A stretch of DNA of 40,965 nt from a virus. Below the pieces are notes generated by a model. The model worked only from the letters and a program-made list of their open reading frames with translations. It had not been told where the DNA came from and ran no database searches. The stretch covers positions 1 through 40,965 of IMG/VR virus record IMGVR_UViG_3300022205_000003; one strand, 5' to 3'. The stretch's first letter is position 1, and every line of letters starts with the position of its first letter. The translations under genes and the position numbers were made by a program. Positions 22,400 through 28,166 of this stretch are shown piece by piece.

Positions 22400-22760
22400 G
22401 ATAAAAACCCAACCCGTTTTTTACCAATTATCGGGGTTAGGTGCCTTTTCCAGTGGGCTTCCTGCCCTGTGGCTTCCTACTTGGTGCCGTTTATGACTCG
22501 ATTTTTATGACGTTGGCCAAGTACCAATTTCTGTCGGGGCGGGTTGCTAGGGCCAATCTTTCTCAAGGCCATCACCCCCGGCTAGTCCTTCCGGGACTTT
22601 TTCTGGCGACCAACTTGTAATGGATGCCCGGCTGGGCTAAGATATGAACAGCTTTGCAAGAGTGTCCATTTCAGTTGGTCGCACAACTAGGATAGCAAAT
22701 CCTTCATAAATTGCAAGAAATATCTCCCTCCAAGTCCTCCAGCGCAAGCTGGAGGCATCC
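22400..22760 (+). ncRNA. Second structured RNA candidate (~360 nt)
   Basis: No gene is visible from 22377 to 22759. Helices: 22478-22484/22517-22523 (7 bp), 22533-22539/22576-22582 (7 bp with one U-G pair on the plus strand), 22584-22588/22594-22598 followed by T5, 22606-22615/22673-22682 (10 bp perfect) enclosing 22619-22624/22665-22670 and 22626-22629/22634-22637, 22689-22693/22699-22703, and 22736-22743/22748-22755 (8 bp capped by a GCAA tetraloop). The GNRA loop and the U-G pair favour the plus strand, convergent with the AP2-domain gene. It is not a recognisable tRNA, tmRNA or RNase P. A group I intron or HEARO-type element was considered but does not fit the strand. Confidence 0.6.
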
Positions 22761-23125
22761 TATTTTCCATGGTTTGGATGATATCCATATTTTTTATTTG
22801 CTTTTATCCTGGCTGCCGCAGCATCAAATATAGTTTCGTAATTACCCAATACAGTTAATTTTTTATTTGCCCAAATAGTTGCTCTCCATTTCTTATCTCT
22901 TTTATGCCAGCAAACACCGATGATGCCGCTTTTATTTCTTTTTGGCAGAGAATTGATTCTGACAGTAGACAAAGGGGTTCTTTCTGGCCCGACAAAATAA
23001 ATATCATATTCGCCATCTATTTGTTCTATCTCGCCATACTTCCCGATTATCCGAGTAACTCCGTCAACTACCTTAAAAGCCGACTTACTTACATGGTCTT
23101 TAAACTGTTCTCTTATGTTATCCAC
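22760..23125 (-). CDS. AP2-domain DNA-binding protein (homing-endonuclease remnant?)
   Basis: 121 residues. The C-terminal half (KSGIIGVCWHKRDKKWRATI, then GNYETIFDAAAARIKANKKY) is an AP2 DNA-binding domain as found in phage HNH-AP2 homing endonucleases. The N-terminal half (about 1-60) is short and shows no clear HNH residues, so catalytic function may be lost. It sits directly beside the second structured RNA candidate and overlaps the upstream gene by 8 bases. Confidence 0.75.
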   Translation of the reverse strand: MDNIREQFKDHVSKSAFKVVDGVTRIIGKYGEIEQIDGEYDIYFVGPERTPLSTVRINSLPKRNKSGIIGVCWHKRDKKWRATIWANKKLTVLGNYETIFDAAAARIKANKKYGYHPNHGK

Positions 23126-23354
23126 GGCGTCTTAGCTCCTCTTCAAACTGTCTCCGATCTTCATCTTCGATACGGAGTCTCATTTCATGGACCCTTCTAT
23201 CGGAGTCGTGTTTTGCTAGTTTTCTTCGGATCTTGTCTTCATCTGTCGGTTCTTTTGAGGACCACAAAGGGATGGCTCCAGGATAATCGTATTCCACCTC
23301 TTCATCGTTATAGACGTATTTCGTGATACTCCAGACTCTTGCGGGAAATTCCAT
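23118..23354 (-). CDS. Small charged hypothetical protein
   Basis: 78 residues: an aromatic N-terminal half (RVWSITKYVYNDEEVEYDYP) and a strongly charged helix (Arg/Glu/Asp-rich, about 40-78). AGGTG precedes the ATG. Function unknown. Confidence 0.6.
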   Translation of the reverse strand: MEFPARVWSITKYVYNDEEVEYDYPGAIPLWSSKEPTDEDKIRRKLAKHDSDRRVHEMRLRIEDEDRRQFEEELRRRG

Positions 23355-23357
23355 GAT

Positions 23358-23600
23358 TCACCTCATTTTAGAATTTTCGATAACATCTAATGGCGCGGCT
23401 TCAAACAGGTCTTTTTGTTTGGTCTTATAGACTTTCCTTTTCCTGAAGCCTTCGTCGTGTTCGTCTACCAGTTCACCAAAGGCGAGATGCTTAAGAAGCT
23501 GGGCGACTGTAGATCTCTGGATTCCTAGATAATCAAGATCTTCTGGCCTATAGAAACACCCATCCTTCATGGCTTGCAGGATTCTACTTGTATGGCTCAT
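23358..23600 (-). CDS. Winged-helix DNA-binding protein
   Basis: 80 residues. SRILQAMKDGCFYRPEDLDYL, then QRSTVAQLLKHLAFGELVDE and a basic wing (GFRKRKVYKTK) match a winged-helix fold. GAGGAGGTAAT lies before the ATG, which overlaps the previous stop (ATGA). Early, promoter-proximal position suggests a regulator of the phage early operons. Confidence 0.7.
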   Translation of the reverse strand: MSHTSRILQAMKDGCFYRPEDLDYLGIQRSTVAQLLKHLAFGELVDEHDEGFRKRKVYKTKQKDLFEAAPLDVIENSKMR

Positions 23601-23728
23601 ATTACCTCCTCAAATAATTCATAAAGCTCTAGGTTGGTCAGATCATCACAATCACAAAGGATATGCTCTAACCACCTAATTAGTAGTTCGTTTATAGATT
23701 TGCCTGACTCTTTCTGCTGTAATTCCAT
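23597..23728 (-). CDS. Small acidic protein between two DNA-binding proteins
   Basis: 43 residues (MELQQKESGKSINELLIRWL...), with CDCDD in the middle and an acidic end. It begins 53 bases inside the upstream HTH gene in another frame and ends in an ATGA overlap. Could be a small partner or antagonist of either neighbour; the overlap lowers confidence. Confidence 0.45.
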   Translation of the reverse strand: MELQQKESGKSINELLIRWLEHILCDCDDLTNLELYELFEEVI

Positions 23729-23834
23729 ACTTTTTACCTATCTCCGCAAGACTGTATTCATTGGAGTTATAGAGCTTGACTATTTCCTCTGCCCTTTCCC
23801 GCCATCCTTTCATCTTCTCGTCATGCTTGGACAT
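23676..23834 (-). CDS. Sigma70 region-4-like HTH protein
   Basis: 52 residues. YSLAEIGKKYGITAERVRQI followed by Tyr-Lys-Arg (about 27-49) is the region-4 type helix-turn-helix that reads -35 boxes. It has no region 2, so it cannot act as a full sigma factor. It is the first gene of the leftward operon, 27 bases from its predicted start site, next to the shared -35 palindrome. A regulator of these promoters is the natural guess. AAGGA lies before the ATG. Confidence 0.8.
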   Translation of the reverse strand: MSKHDEKMKGWRERAEEIVKLYNSNEYSLAEIGKKYGITAERVRQIYKRTTN

Positions 23835-23868
23835 ATTTTATCCTTGTTTAATTATTTACGTTAAAAGT

Positions 23869-23897
23869 ATTGTAGGGGGTTGACAAGGGGTTGTCAA
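23869..23897 (-). promoter_or_regulatory. Leftward early promoter
   Basis: On the minus strand, TTGACA (23897-23892) and TACAAT (23874-23869) are separated by exactly 17 bases: a perfect -35 and a 5/6 -10 for host sigma70. The start site would be near 23861, giving a leader of about 27 bases before the HTH gene at 23834. It should drive the long early operon down to about 13144. Confidence 0.85.
23880..23897. promoter_or_regulatory. Palindromic operator shared by the divergent promoters
   Basis: TTGACAAGGGGTTGTCAA: perfect 7-bp inverted repeat around GGGG. Each arm is the -35 box of one of the two face-to-face promoters, so one bound protein would affect both. The region-4-like HTH at 23676-23834 and the small HTH at 4247-4408 are candidate binders. 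Confidence 0.75.
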
Positions 23898-23908
23898 TAC
23901 TCTAAAGT
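23880..23908 (+). promoter_or_regulatory. Rightward early promoter
   Basis: TTGACA at 23880-23885 and TAAAGT at 23903-23908, 17 bases apart. The -10 is weaker (4/6) than that of the leftward promoter. The expected start site (about 23914-23916) falls on the ATG of the HNH gene. Confidence 0.75.
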
Positions 23909-23914
23909 TATCCC

Positions 23915-24238
23915 ATGAGCAAAATCAATAAAACATCAAAACAAAGATTTGAGGAAAAGTTTATTCCTGTCCCTGAGTCCGGCTGTTGGTTATGGACTGC
24001 TGGACTAAATAAGAGCGGGTATGGGTTGTTTTATTTGAATTGGGCCATGACAGCGCATAGAGCTTCATATGCTCTATACAAAGGTGAGATTCCAGATGGT
24101 CTGTATGTTCTTCATAAGTGCGACGTTAAATGTTGTGTCAATCCAGATCATTTATTTATTGGTACGCATAGCGACAACATGAAGGATTATGCCGACAAGA
24201 GAAGGGTGAGACTGGCCATCACCTTCCACACTAAATAA
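23915..24238 (+). CDS. HNH homing endonuclease, probably leaderless
   Basis: 107 residues. CWLWTAGLNKSGYGLFYLNW, AHRASYALYKGEIPDGLYVL and HKCDVKCCVNPDHLFIGTHS follow the HNH_3 layout (His-Arg, His-Lys-Cys-Asp, Cys-x-Asn-Pro-x-His). These are usually selfish nucleases. The C-terminus (VRLAITFHTK) is shorter than in typical relatives, which carry a further DNA-binding helix. There is no ribosome site before the ATG, which lies at the predicted transcription start. It is the first gene of the rightward operon. Confidence 0.85.
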   Translation: MSKINKTSKQRFEEKFIPVPESGCWLWTAGLNKSGYGLFYLNWAMTAHRASYALYKGEIPDGLYVLHKCDVKCCVNPDHLFIGTHSDNMKDYADKRRVRLAITFHTK

Positions 24239-24279
24239 AGCTGGGCATTGGTAGGTGGCCACCAAAAGAGGCGCAGAGT

Positions 24280-24342
24280 ACTGGCAAATCTGAAATTCTG
24301 TCATTTGGGGGCTTCGGTTCGACTCCGAAGACAGAAGCCAGT
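24280..24342 (+). ncRNA. tRNA T-arm/acceptor-like minihelix
   Basis: TTCGG-TTCGACT-CCGAA (24313-24329) is a canonical T arm with a TTCGA loop. It is followed at once by GACAGAA-G-CCA (24330-24340), as in the 3' end of a tRNA. The matching acceptor strand TTCTGTC is present at 24296-24302, but only 10 bases separate it from the T arm, so there is no D or anticodon arm. ACTGGC (24280-24285) pairs with GCCAGT (24337-24342) to continue the helix. It lies in the 5' leader of the next gene. It may be a tRNA mimic, a processing site or a tRNA-derived attachment remnant. Confidence 0.6.
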
Positions 24343-24376
24343 GTCTAGCATTTATTAAGTTTATAGGAGGGAAGAG

Positions 24377-24661
24377 ATGGAACCTAATTTTGATGATGCC
24401 TACGAACAAGACCTTAAAGATATTGCTTATACTAAGGCAGTAGAGGCTCTTATCCCGGTAGTGAAAGAGGACTATACCGTTTTTGATAATACCATGAGAG
24501 ACCACTTTGAGGATTTCTACAACGATGCCCGAGAGCAACAGTTAAGGGACTTACACAAGGCATATATAGCAATGCCTCATCATATAGCGTTAGTGGATAT
24601 AAAGTACGTTAAATGGCTGGAATATGTTGAGAGAGAAGCAAAACGGAGGGTAGATGGTTAA
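24377..24661 (+). CDS. Acidic hypothetical protein
   Basis: 94 residues (MEPNFDDAYEQDLKDIAYTK...), helical, acidic in the first half, Arg/Lys-rich at the end. AGGAGGGAAGAG directly before the ATG is one of the best ribosome sites in the operon. Function unknown. Confidence 0.7.
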   Translation: MEPNFDDAYEQDLKDIAYTKAVEALIPVVKEDYTVFDNTMRDHFEDFYNDAREQQLRDLHKAYIAMPHHIALVDIKYVKWLEYVEREAKRRVDG

Positions 24662-24893
24662 TATAGATAAAGATATCCCTATTCCCGACAATCTAAACGG
24701 AGGGGCCAGAAGAGGCGCTACATGGAAAAAGTATCCATGGACAAAGTTAGAAGTTGGAGACAGTTTTGTAATTAAAGAAAGGTCGCTAAAAAGCGTCGGT
24801 CATTCAGTAACAAAAATGAACAGAATAAAAGACCCGATGAAGTTTGTCTGTCGAGAAGACATCGAAGGAGTAAGGATATGGAGGATAAAATGA
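24654..24893 (+). CDS. Small basic hypothetical protein
   Basis: 79 residues. LNGGARRGATWKKYPWTKLE and VGDSFVIKERSLKSVGHSVT are typical of short phage proteins with a beta-barrel-like, DNA-binding look (the K-Y-P-W-x-x-L-x-V-G-D-S-F pattern is common in phage early regions). Overlaps the previous stop by 8 bases. Function not known. Confidence 0.65.
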   Translation: MVNIDKDIPIPDNLNGGARRGATWKKYPWTKLEVGDSFVIKERSLKSVGHSVTKMNRIKDPMKFVCREDIEGVRIWRIK

Positions 24894-25054
24894 TCAGTGA
24901 ATGCTGTGGAGCAGAGGATAGAGGAGATTTATCTTTCGATAGTCTGGGTATATGTCCTTTATGTAAAGAGCTTTGTGTGTTTGTGTCTGAAGATATGTTT
25001 GGAAATGAATACGCTAAGAGTCAAGAGATTGATGCATTAACAGGAGATGAGTGA
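24890..25054 (+). CDS. Small zinc-ribbon protein
   Basis: 54 residues. SECCGA at the start and GICPLCKELC at about 23-32 make one Cys4 site; the remainder is acidic. GGAGG precedes the ATG; start and stop overlap the neighbours (ATGA, TGATG). Confidence 0.65.
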   Translation: MISECCGAEDRGDLSFDSLGICPLCKELCVFVSEDMFGNEYAKSQEIDALTGDE

Positions 25055-25326
25055 TGAAAGGCTATGAAGTAGGGCAGGTGTTTAAAGTAGTAAACGCGGA
25101 CTATTTCGATTCTTCGGTAAAAGAAGGTGATCTCCTCCAGTTAGAAACGAAAAGAGGGGAGTTTAGAGTGATATCAGGTGACGGATTCGGCATGATTCAG
25201 TTGGACTCTAGCTTTGATGAGGTTGAGCGAGTTTGGCCACCTGGAAACGATAAAGTCTTAATTACCTGTGAAGGTAAGACAGTAGAGATTAGTCGTGAAT
25301 CTGCTAAAGCCCTTAATCTGATATGA
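25054..25326 (+). CDS. Small beta-barrel-like hypothetical protein
   Basis: 90 residues. YEVGQVFKVVNADYFDSSVK, EGDLLQLETKRGEFRV and VLITCEGKTVEISRESAKAL read as a small SH3/beta-barrel-like fold, frequent in phage early genes. Starts in the previous stop codon overlap. No specific function. Confidence 0.65.
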   Translation: MKGYEVGQVFKVVNADYFDSSVKEGDLLQLETKRGEFRVISGDGFGMIQLDSSFDEVERVWPPGNDKVLITCEGKTVEISRESAKALNLI

Positions 25327-25463
25327 ATGAAAGACTTCAAATAGAACTATATCAACTCTTTCGAGAATACTCGGGGATTGATATTAGTTATAATGATTTT
25401 CTTCCTTTATTGGAGGAATTTACACTCAAACTTAAACAGGAGCAAAAATATGAAAATCGGTGA
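25323..25463 (+). CDS. Small helical protein
   Basis: 46 residues (MNERLQIELYQLFREYSGID...), helical and acidic. Starts in an ATGA overlap, ends 14 bases inside the next gene. Function unknown. Confidence 0.55.
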   Translation: MNERLQIELYQLFREYSGIDISYNDFLPLLEEFTLKLKQEQKYENR

Positions 25464-25854
25464 AATGAAAACTAGCAAGTACCTGAAAAAAGAAGATGTC
25501 GGGAACGGGACTAAAGCCACTATCATGAACATTAACCAGCAAGACGTATCGATGGAAAACGAGCCTTCTGATATGAAGTACGTACTTTATTTCAAGGAAA
25601 ATCTGGCTAATGGTGAGAATAAAGGGATGGTCATGAATTGGACGAATATCCAGTTGTGTGCGAGGGCGTGTGGGTCTGATGAGACTCAGGATTGGATTGG
25701 AAAACAGATTGAATTGTATGACGATCCAAACGTGTCTTTTGGCGGGAAGCTGACTGGCGGGATTCGTATTCGAGCCGTAAGCACCCAAGCCAGTGGGCCC
25801 GCTGATTTTAACGATCCTATTCCGGGCTTTGATAGCCAAGACCCTGGCTTCTAA
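25450..25854 (+). CDS. Conserved-type phage early protein (ssDNA/recombination-associated?)
   Basis: 134 residues. MKTSKYLKKEDVGNGTKATI, VLYFKENLANGENKGMVMNW and WIGKQIELYDDPNVSFGGKL match a protein type I have seen in many phage early operons, often near replication or recombination genes: an OB-like beta barrel with an acidic, Phe-ending tail (DSQDPGF). The acidic C-terminal tip recalls single-strand DNA-binding proteins, but this is inference. Start at 25450 after AGGAG. Confidence 0.6.
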   Translation: MKIGEMKTSKYLKKEDVGNGTKATIMNINQQDVSMENEPSDMKYVLYFKENLANGENKGMVMNWTNIQLCARACGSDETQDWIGKQIELYDDPNVSFGGKLTGGIRIRAVSTQASGPADFNDPIPGFDSQDPGF

Positions 25855-25862
25855 GAGCCCTA

Positions 25863-26087
25863 ATGGGTCTAAACAAAGACATATGGGGGACTCATTACTC
25901 TACTAGAAACGAGTTTCAGGAGTTTTATTGTAAAATAGTGGACTTGTGGATAGTAGAGGACTGGGAAGGGATACAGAATGTCATGGATGACATGACCCCT
26001 GCCCAACAACATGATATATGGAGACATCTTTCAAGTACGACAAGAAAGGGATTGAAAGACCATCATATTAGACTAGAAGTACCATAG
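25863..26087 (+). CDS. Small hypothetical protein
   Basis: 74 residues (MGLNKDIWGTHYSTRNEFQE...), helical, with WIVEDWEGIQNVMDDMTPAQ in the middle. Function unknown. Confidence 0.65.
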   Translation: MGLNKDIWGTHYSTRNEFQEFYCKIVDLWIVEDWEGIQNVMDDMTPAQQHDIWRHLSSTTRKGLKDHHIRLEVP

Positions 26088-26097
26088 GAGGTGAAGG

Positions 26098-26229
26098 ATG
26101 GATAAATGTATAGCTACATTTTTTACTATACTTCTCCTTATTCCTGTGTTTATAGGGCTATGGAAAGGGATTTATTGGATTTATGAGAGATGGGAATGGA
26201 AGAGGATTAAACGAGGATTGAGGAATTAG
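26098..26229 (+). CDS. Small membrane protein
   Basis: 43 residues: one transmembrane segment (IATFFTILLLIPVFIGLW) then a basic Trp/Arg-rich tail. AGGAGGTGAAGG precedes the ATG. The charge distribution predicts the tail in the cytoplasm. Confidence 0.65.
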   Translation: MDKCIATFFTILLLIPVFIGLWKGIYWIYERWEWKRIKRGLRN

Positions 26230-26231
26230 AT

Positions 26232-26399
26232 ATGAGGACATTAAAAATAATTAGAGTAGCCTCAATGTACTGGATTCATGTTTATGAATCTTGTGCACAG
26301 TGTGAAACTGAGGAATTGTTATATGAGGAGAATACGATTAGTGAATTAGACCTTGCTAAATACGTTAAAGAAGCAATGGTTATATTAAAAAATAACTAA
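26232..26399 (+). CDS. Small hypothetical protein
   Basis: 55 residues (MRTLKIIRVASMYWIHVYES...), with CAQC in the middle and an acidic helical end. Two bases after the previous stop. Unknown. Confidence 0.55.
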   Translation: MRTLKIIRVASMYWIHVYESCAQCETEELLYEENTISELDLAKYVKEAMVILKNN

Positions 26400-26420
26400 C
26401 ATATACGATAAGGGGAATAG

Positions 26421-26720
26421 ATGATGGGTAGAGAGGCTATATTAATCGAAAATTTAAAGTCTTGCGTTAGCGATTGGGATGCTTTTGATATCGACGTGGA
26501 ACAGGAAGAAGGCCATAACGATTGGTTTTACTTTGCTGTCATTATTACTCACGACACGCTTAATGTGGCTCACGACTTTACTGCTCGGGTAGATAGCAAA
26601 GGTAATTGTGAAATGGATTATTCAGAGGGATGCTGGAGCGATATCAATATGGGTAACTTATTCGCGTGGATGTGGTTCGATTCAGTATTAACACACCATA
26701 GGGGGATAGATGATATTTAG
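26421..26720 (+). CDS. Acidic hypothetical protein
   Basis: 99 residues, Asp/Trp/His-rich (DAFDIDVEQEEGHNDWFYFA...). Starts Met-Met after AGGGGAATAG; either ATG may be used. Beta-rich core, no known family. Confidence 0.65.
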   Translation: MMGREAILIENLKSCVSDWDAFDIDVEQEEGHNDWFYFAVIITHDTLNVAHDFTARVDSKGNCEMDYSEGCWSDINMGNLFAWMWFDSVLTHHRGIDDI

Positions 26721-26898
26721 ATTTTTAGACAGGACGATTAATTCTTGTGAATGGACGCTTGATCGTCGCGAGCATAACGAATACAGAACTGGATGCAACC
26801 GCAGGCTTTGTCTTAACGAGGGATCGCCGGTAGAAAATAATTTTAGATATTGTTGTTATTGCGGGAAACAACTGGTTGAACCTAATAGGGGTAGATAA
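26710..26898 (+). CDS. Small Cys-rich protein
   Basis: 62 residues. Cys at 13, 29 and 34 plus YCCYCGKQLVE at about 47-57 suggest a zinc site of the zinc-ribbon kind. Overlaps the previous gene by 11 bases and the next ATG by one. Confidence 0.6.
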   Translation: MIFRFLDRTINSCEWTLDRREHNEYRTGCNRRLCLNEGSPVENNFRYCCYCGKQLVEPNRGR

Positions 26899-27254
26899 TG
26901 ACTTTAGAAGATAAATGTTTACCAGGAAGGGTTGTATGTAACCCAAAGCCTGAAAGGTTGCAAAAACAAATATCCCACCTCCAAACAGAAATAGAATCGC
27001 TGAGGGGTGAGAGGGATAGATATAAATCTGTTATTGAAAGACTAGAGAAACAAGACGTGTATCTAGGCGTTCTTTATACAGAGGAAGCGGTTAAGAGAAA
27101 GCTACAGGAACAAAAAGAGAAGGATTTGGAGGAGTTCAAGCTAGATTTATTCGGGATAGTCACTAAGATAAGGTATGGGACTCGTCATGGTAGAGAAGGA
27201 TTATTGTTCCCTGATTTATCAAAAGAATTAAATAAATACGATCTTGACGATTAG
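26898..27254 (+). CDS. Coiled-coil protein, last gene of the rightward operon
   Basis: 118 residues. A coiled coil at about 18-50 (RLQKQISHLQTEIESLRGER) and a second charged helix (KRKLQEQKEKDLEEFKLDLF). Its stop overlaps the stop of the convergent holin-like gene, with no visible terminator between. Confidence 0.65.
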   Translation: MTLEDKCLPGRVVCNPKPERLQKQISHLQTEIESLRGERDRYKSVIERLEKQDVYLGVLYTEEAVKRKLQEQKEKDLEEFKLDLFGIVTKIRYGTRHGREGLLFPDLSKELNKYDLDD

Positions 27255-27517
27255 GGAGTCTTCTTGAAATGGGTATCCCTGGTAAAGGTAGCGTAAGCAG
27301 CATAAACAATAATTACGTTACCGATAATCCTGTCTACCCAATCAGGGTCACCAGATAATAGGGTGACGGCATAACCGAAAACTAGTGTTGAGAACCCGTT
27401 GGTCTTGGAAGTTAAGGCTTCCCCAAGGTTCTGATTGAAACCAATGACTTTCTTCTGGCCGATAGGTGAATCTTTAAAGGCAGAGATAGCAGCAGTAATT
27501 ACGGGTATGAAGTTCAT
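27251..27517 (-). CDS. Holin-like membrane protein
   Basis: 88 residues. Two hydrophobic segments (STLVFGYAVTLLSG and IIGNVIIVYAAYATF) after an amphipathic N-terminus and a basic C-terminus (RDTHFKKTP), next to the endolysin: features of a small holin that would open the inner membrane. Start at 27517 after GGGAGATATAAT; it lies 2 bases after the endolysin stop. Confidence 0.6.
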   Translation of the reverse strand: MNFIPVITAAISAFKDSPIGQKKVIGFNQNLGEALTSKTNGFSTLVFGYAVTLLSGDPDWVDRIIGNVIIVYAAYATFTRDTHFKKTP

Positions 27518-27518
27518 A

Positions 27519-27881
27519 TTATATCTCCCAGTGAGGGGCGTCGAGAAAATCTTTAAATTCGCCACCCCATTTAACGCTAATGTTTAATTGTGAGGCAACA
27601 CCTTGTACAAAACCGGCAAACTGATAGAACCTGTTGATATCCTCCCAGTCTATTGGGTAGGGAGCAACGTCAACAGCTTTAGAGGGGTAGGAGTTGTGTT
27701 TAGACCGAGGGTATCTTGCTTTAGACTTTCCTTCTTGAAAGGCTTTATTTTGCCTCCCTTCATCCCTGTGACCGTCGAGGATAGTGCAGTCTACATGCTT
27801 GATAACTTCATTGAAAAGGTCTTGAAGGTCTTTCTCGCAAGTGACCAGTCTATTTCTGGATTTATCAGAGAATTGAGGCAT
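27519..27881 (-). CDS. Endolysin, VanY/M15 L-Ala-D-Glu-type peptidase
   Basis: 120 residues. RYPRSKHNSYPSKAVDVAPY holds the M15 zinc ligands (His in SKH, Asp in AVDV), and DAPHWEI at the end gives the last His plus the Trp. It cleaves peptidoglycan peptide stems. The size and layout match T5-type and other Gram-negative phage M15 endolysins without a cell-wall-binding domain. No signal peptide, so release needs the neighbouring membrane proteins. Confidence 0.9.
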   Translation of the reverse strand: MPQFSDKSRNRLVTCEKDLQDLFNEVIKHVDCTILDGHRDEGRQNKAFQEGKSKARYPRSKHNSYPSKAVDVAPYPIDWEDINRFYQFAGFVQGVASQLNISVKWGGEFKDFLDAPHWEI

Positions 27882-27890
27882 TTCTGGACC

Positions 27891-28166
27891 TTATTTGTTG
27901 TATTTGGTTATAACCGTGTTTCTTATATCCCTAACATCTTTTTTGATGTCTCCGAGATATAGATTAGTATTAGCAATATGTTCAGCAAATCGTTGATCCT
28001 GGAAGGCGTCGTGCTTCTCTCCTTGGTCAATACGTTTATCAAGATCGAAATAAGCTGTGAGGGCTGCGAATATGACCATTAACATCGTGAGTATATGTCC
28101 AATCTGGATCTCTTTTCTGAGATGCCATCTATTGTCTGGCTTTCTTCTATCCATTTTTTTTTCCAT
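27891..28166 (-). CDS. Lysis-cassette membrane protein (spanin- or holin-like)
   Basis: 91 residues: basic N-terminus, one transmembrane segment (IGHILTMLMVIFAALTAYF) and a polar, helical C-terminal half. This N-in, C-out design fits an inner-membrane spanin or an accessory holin. Start at 28166 after AGGAGAAGTT. Its 5' end overlaps the PagL-like gene on the other strand. Confidence 0.55.
   Translation of the reverse strand: MEKKMDRRKPDNRWHLRKEIQIGHILTMLMVIFAALTAYFDLDKRIDQGEKHDAFQDQRFAEHIANTNLYLGDIKKDVRDIRNTVITKYNK

Noticed and set aside
22400-22760. Group I intron or HEARO element
   Set aside because: No interrupted gene on either side, the conserved catalytic core could not be placed in order, and the neighbouring endonuclease-like gene is on the other strand.
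24240-24342. Complete tRNA gene
   Set aside because: Only 10 bases separate the 5' acceptor strand from the T arm; no anticodon stem-loop can be drawn.
27603-27962. 119-codon plus-strand frame opposite the endolysin
   Set aside because: Antisense shadow of a clear M15 peptidase gene, with no ribosome site.
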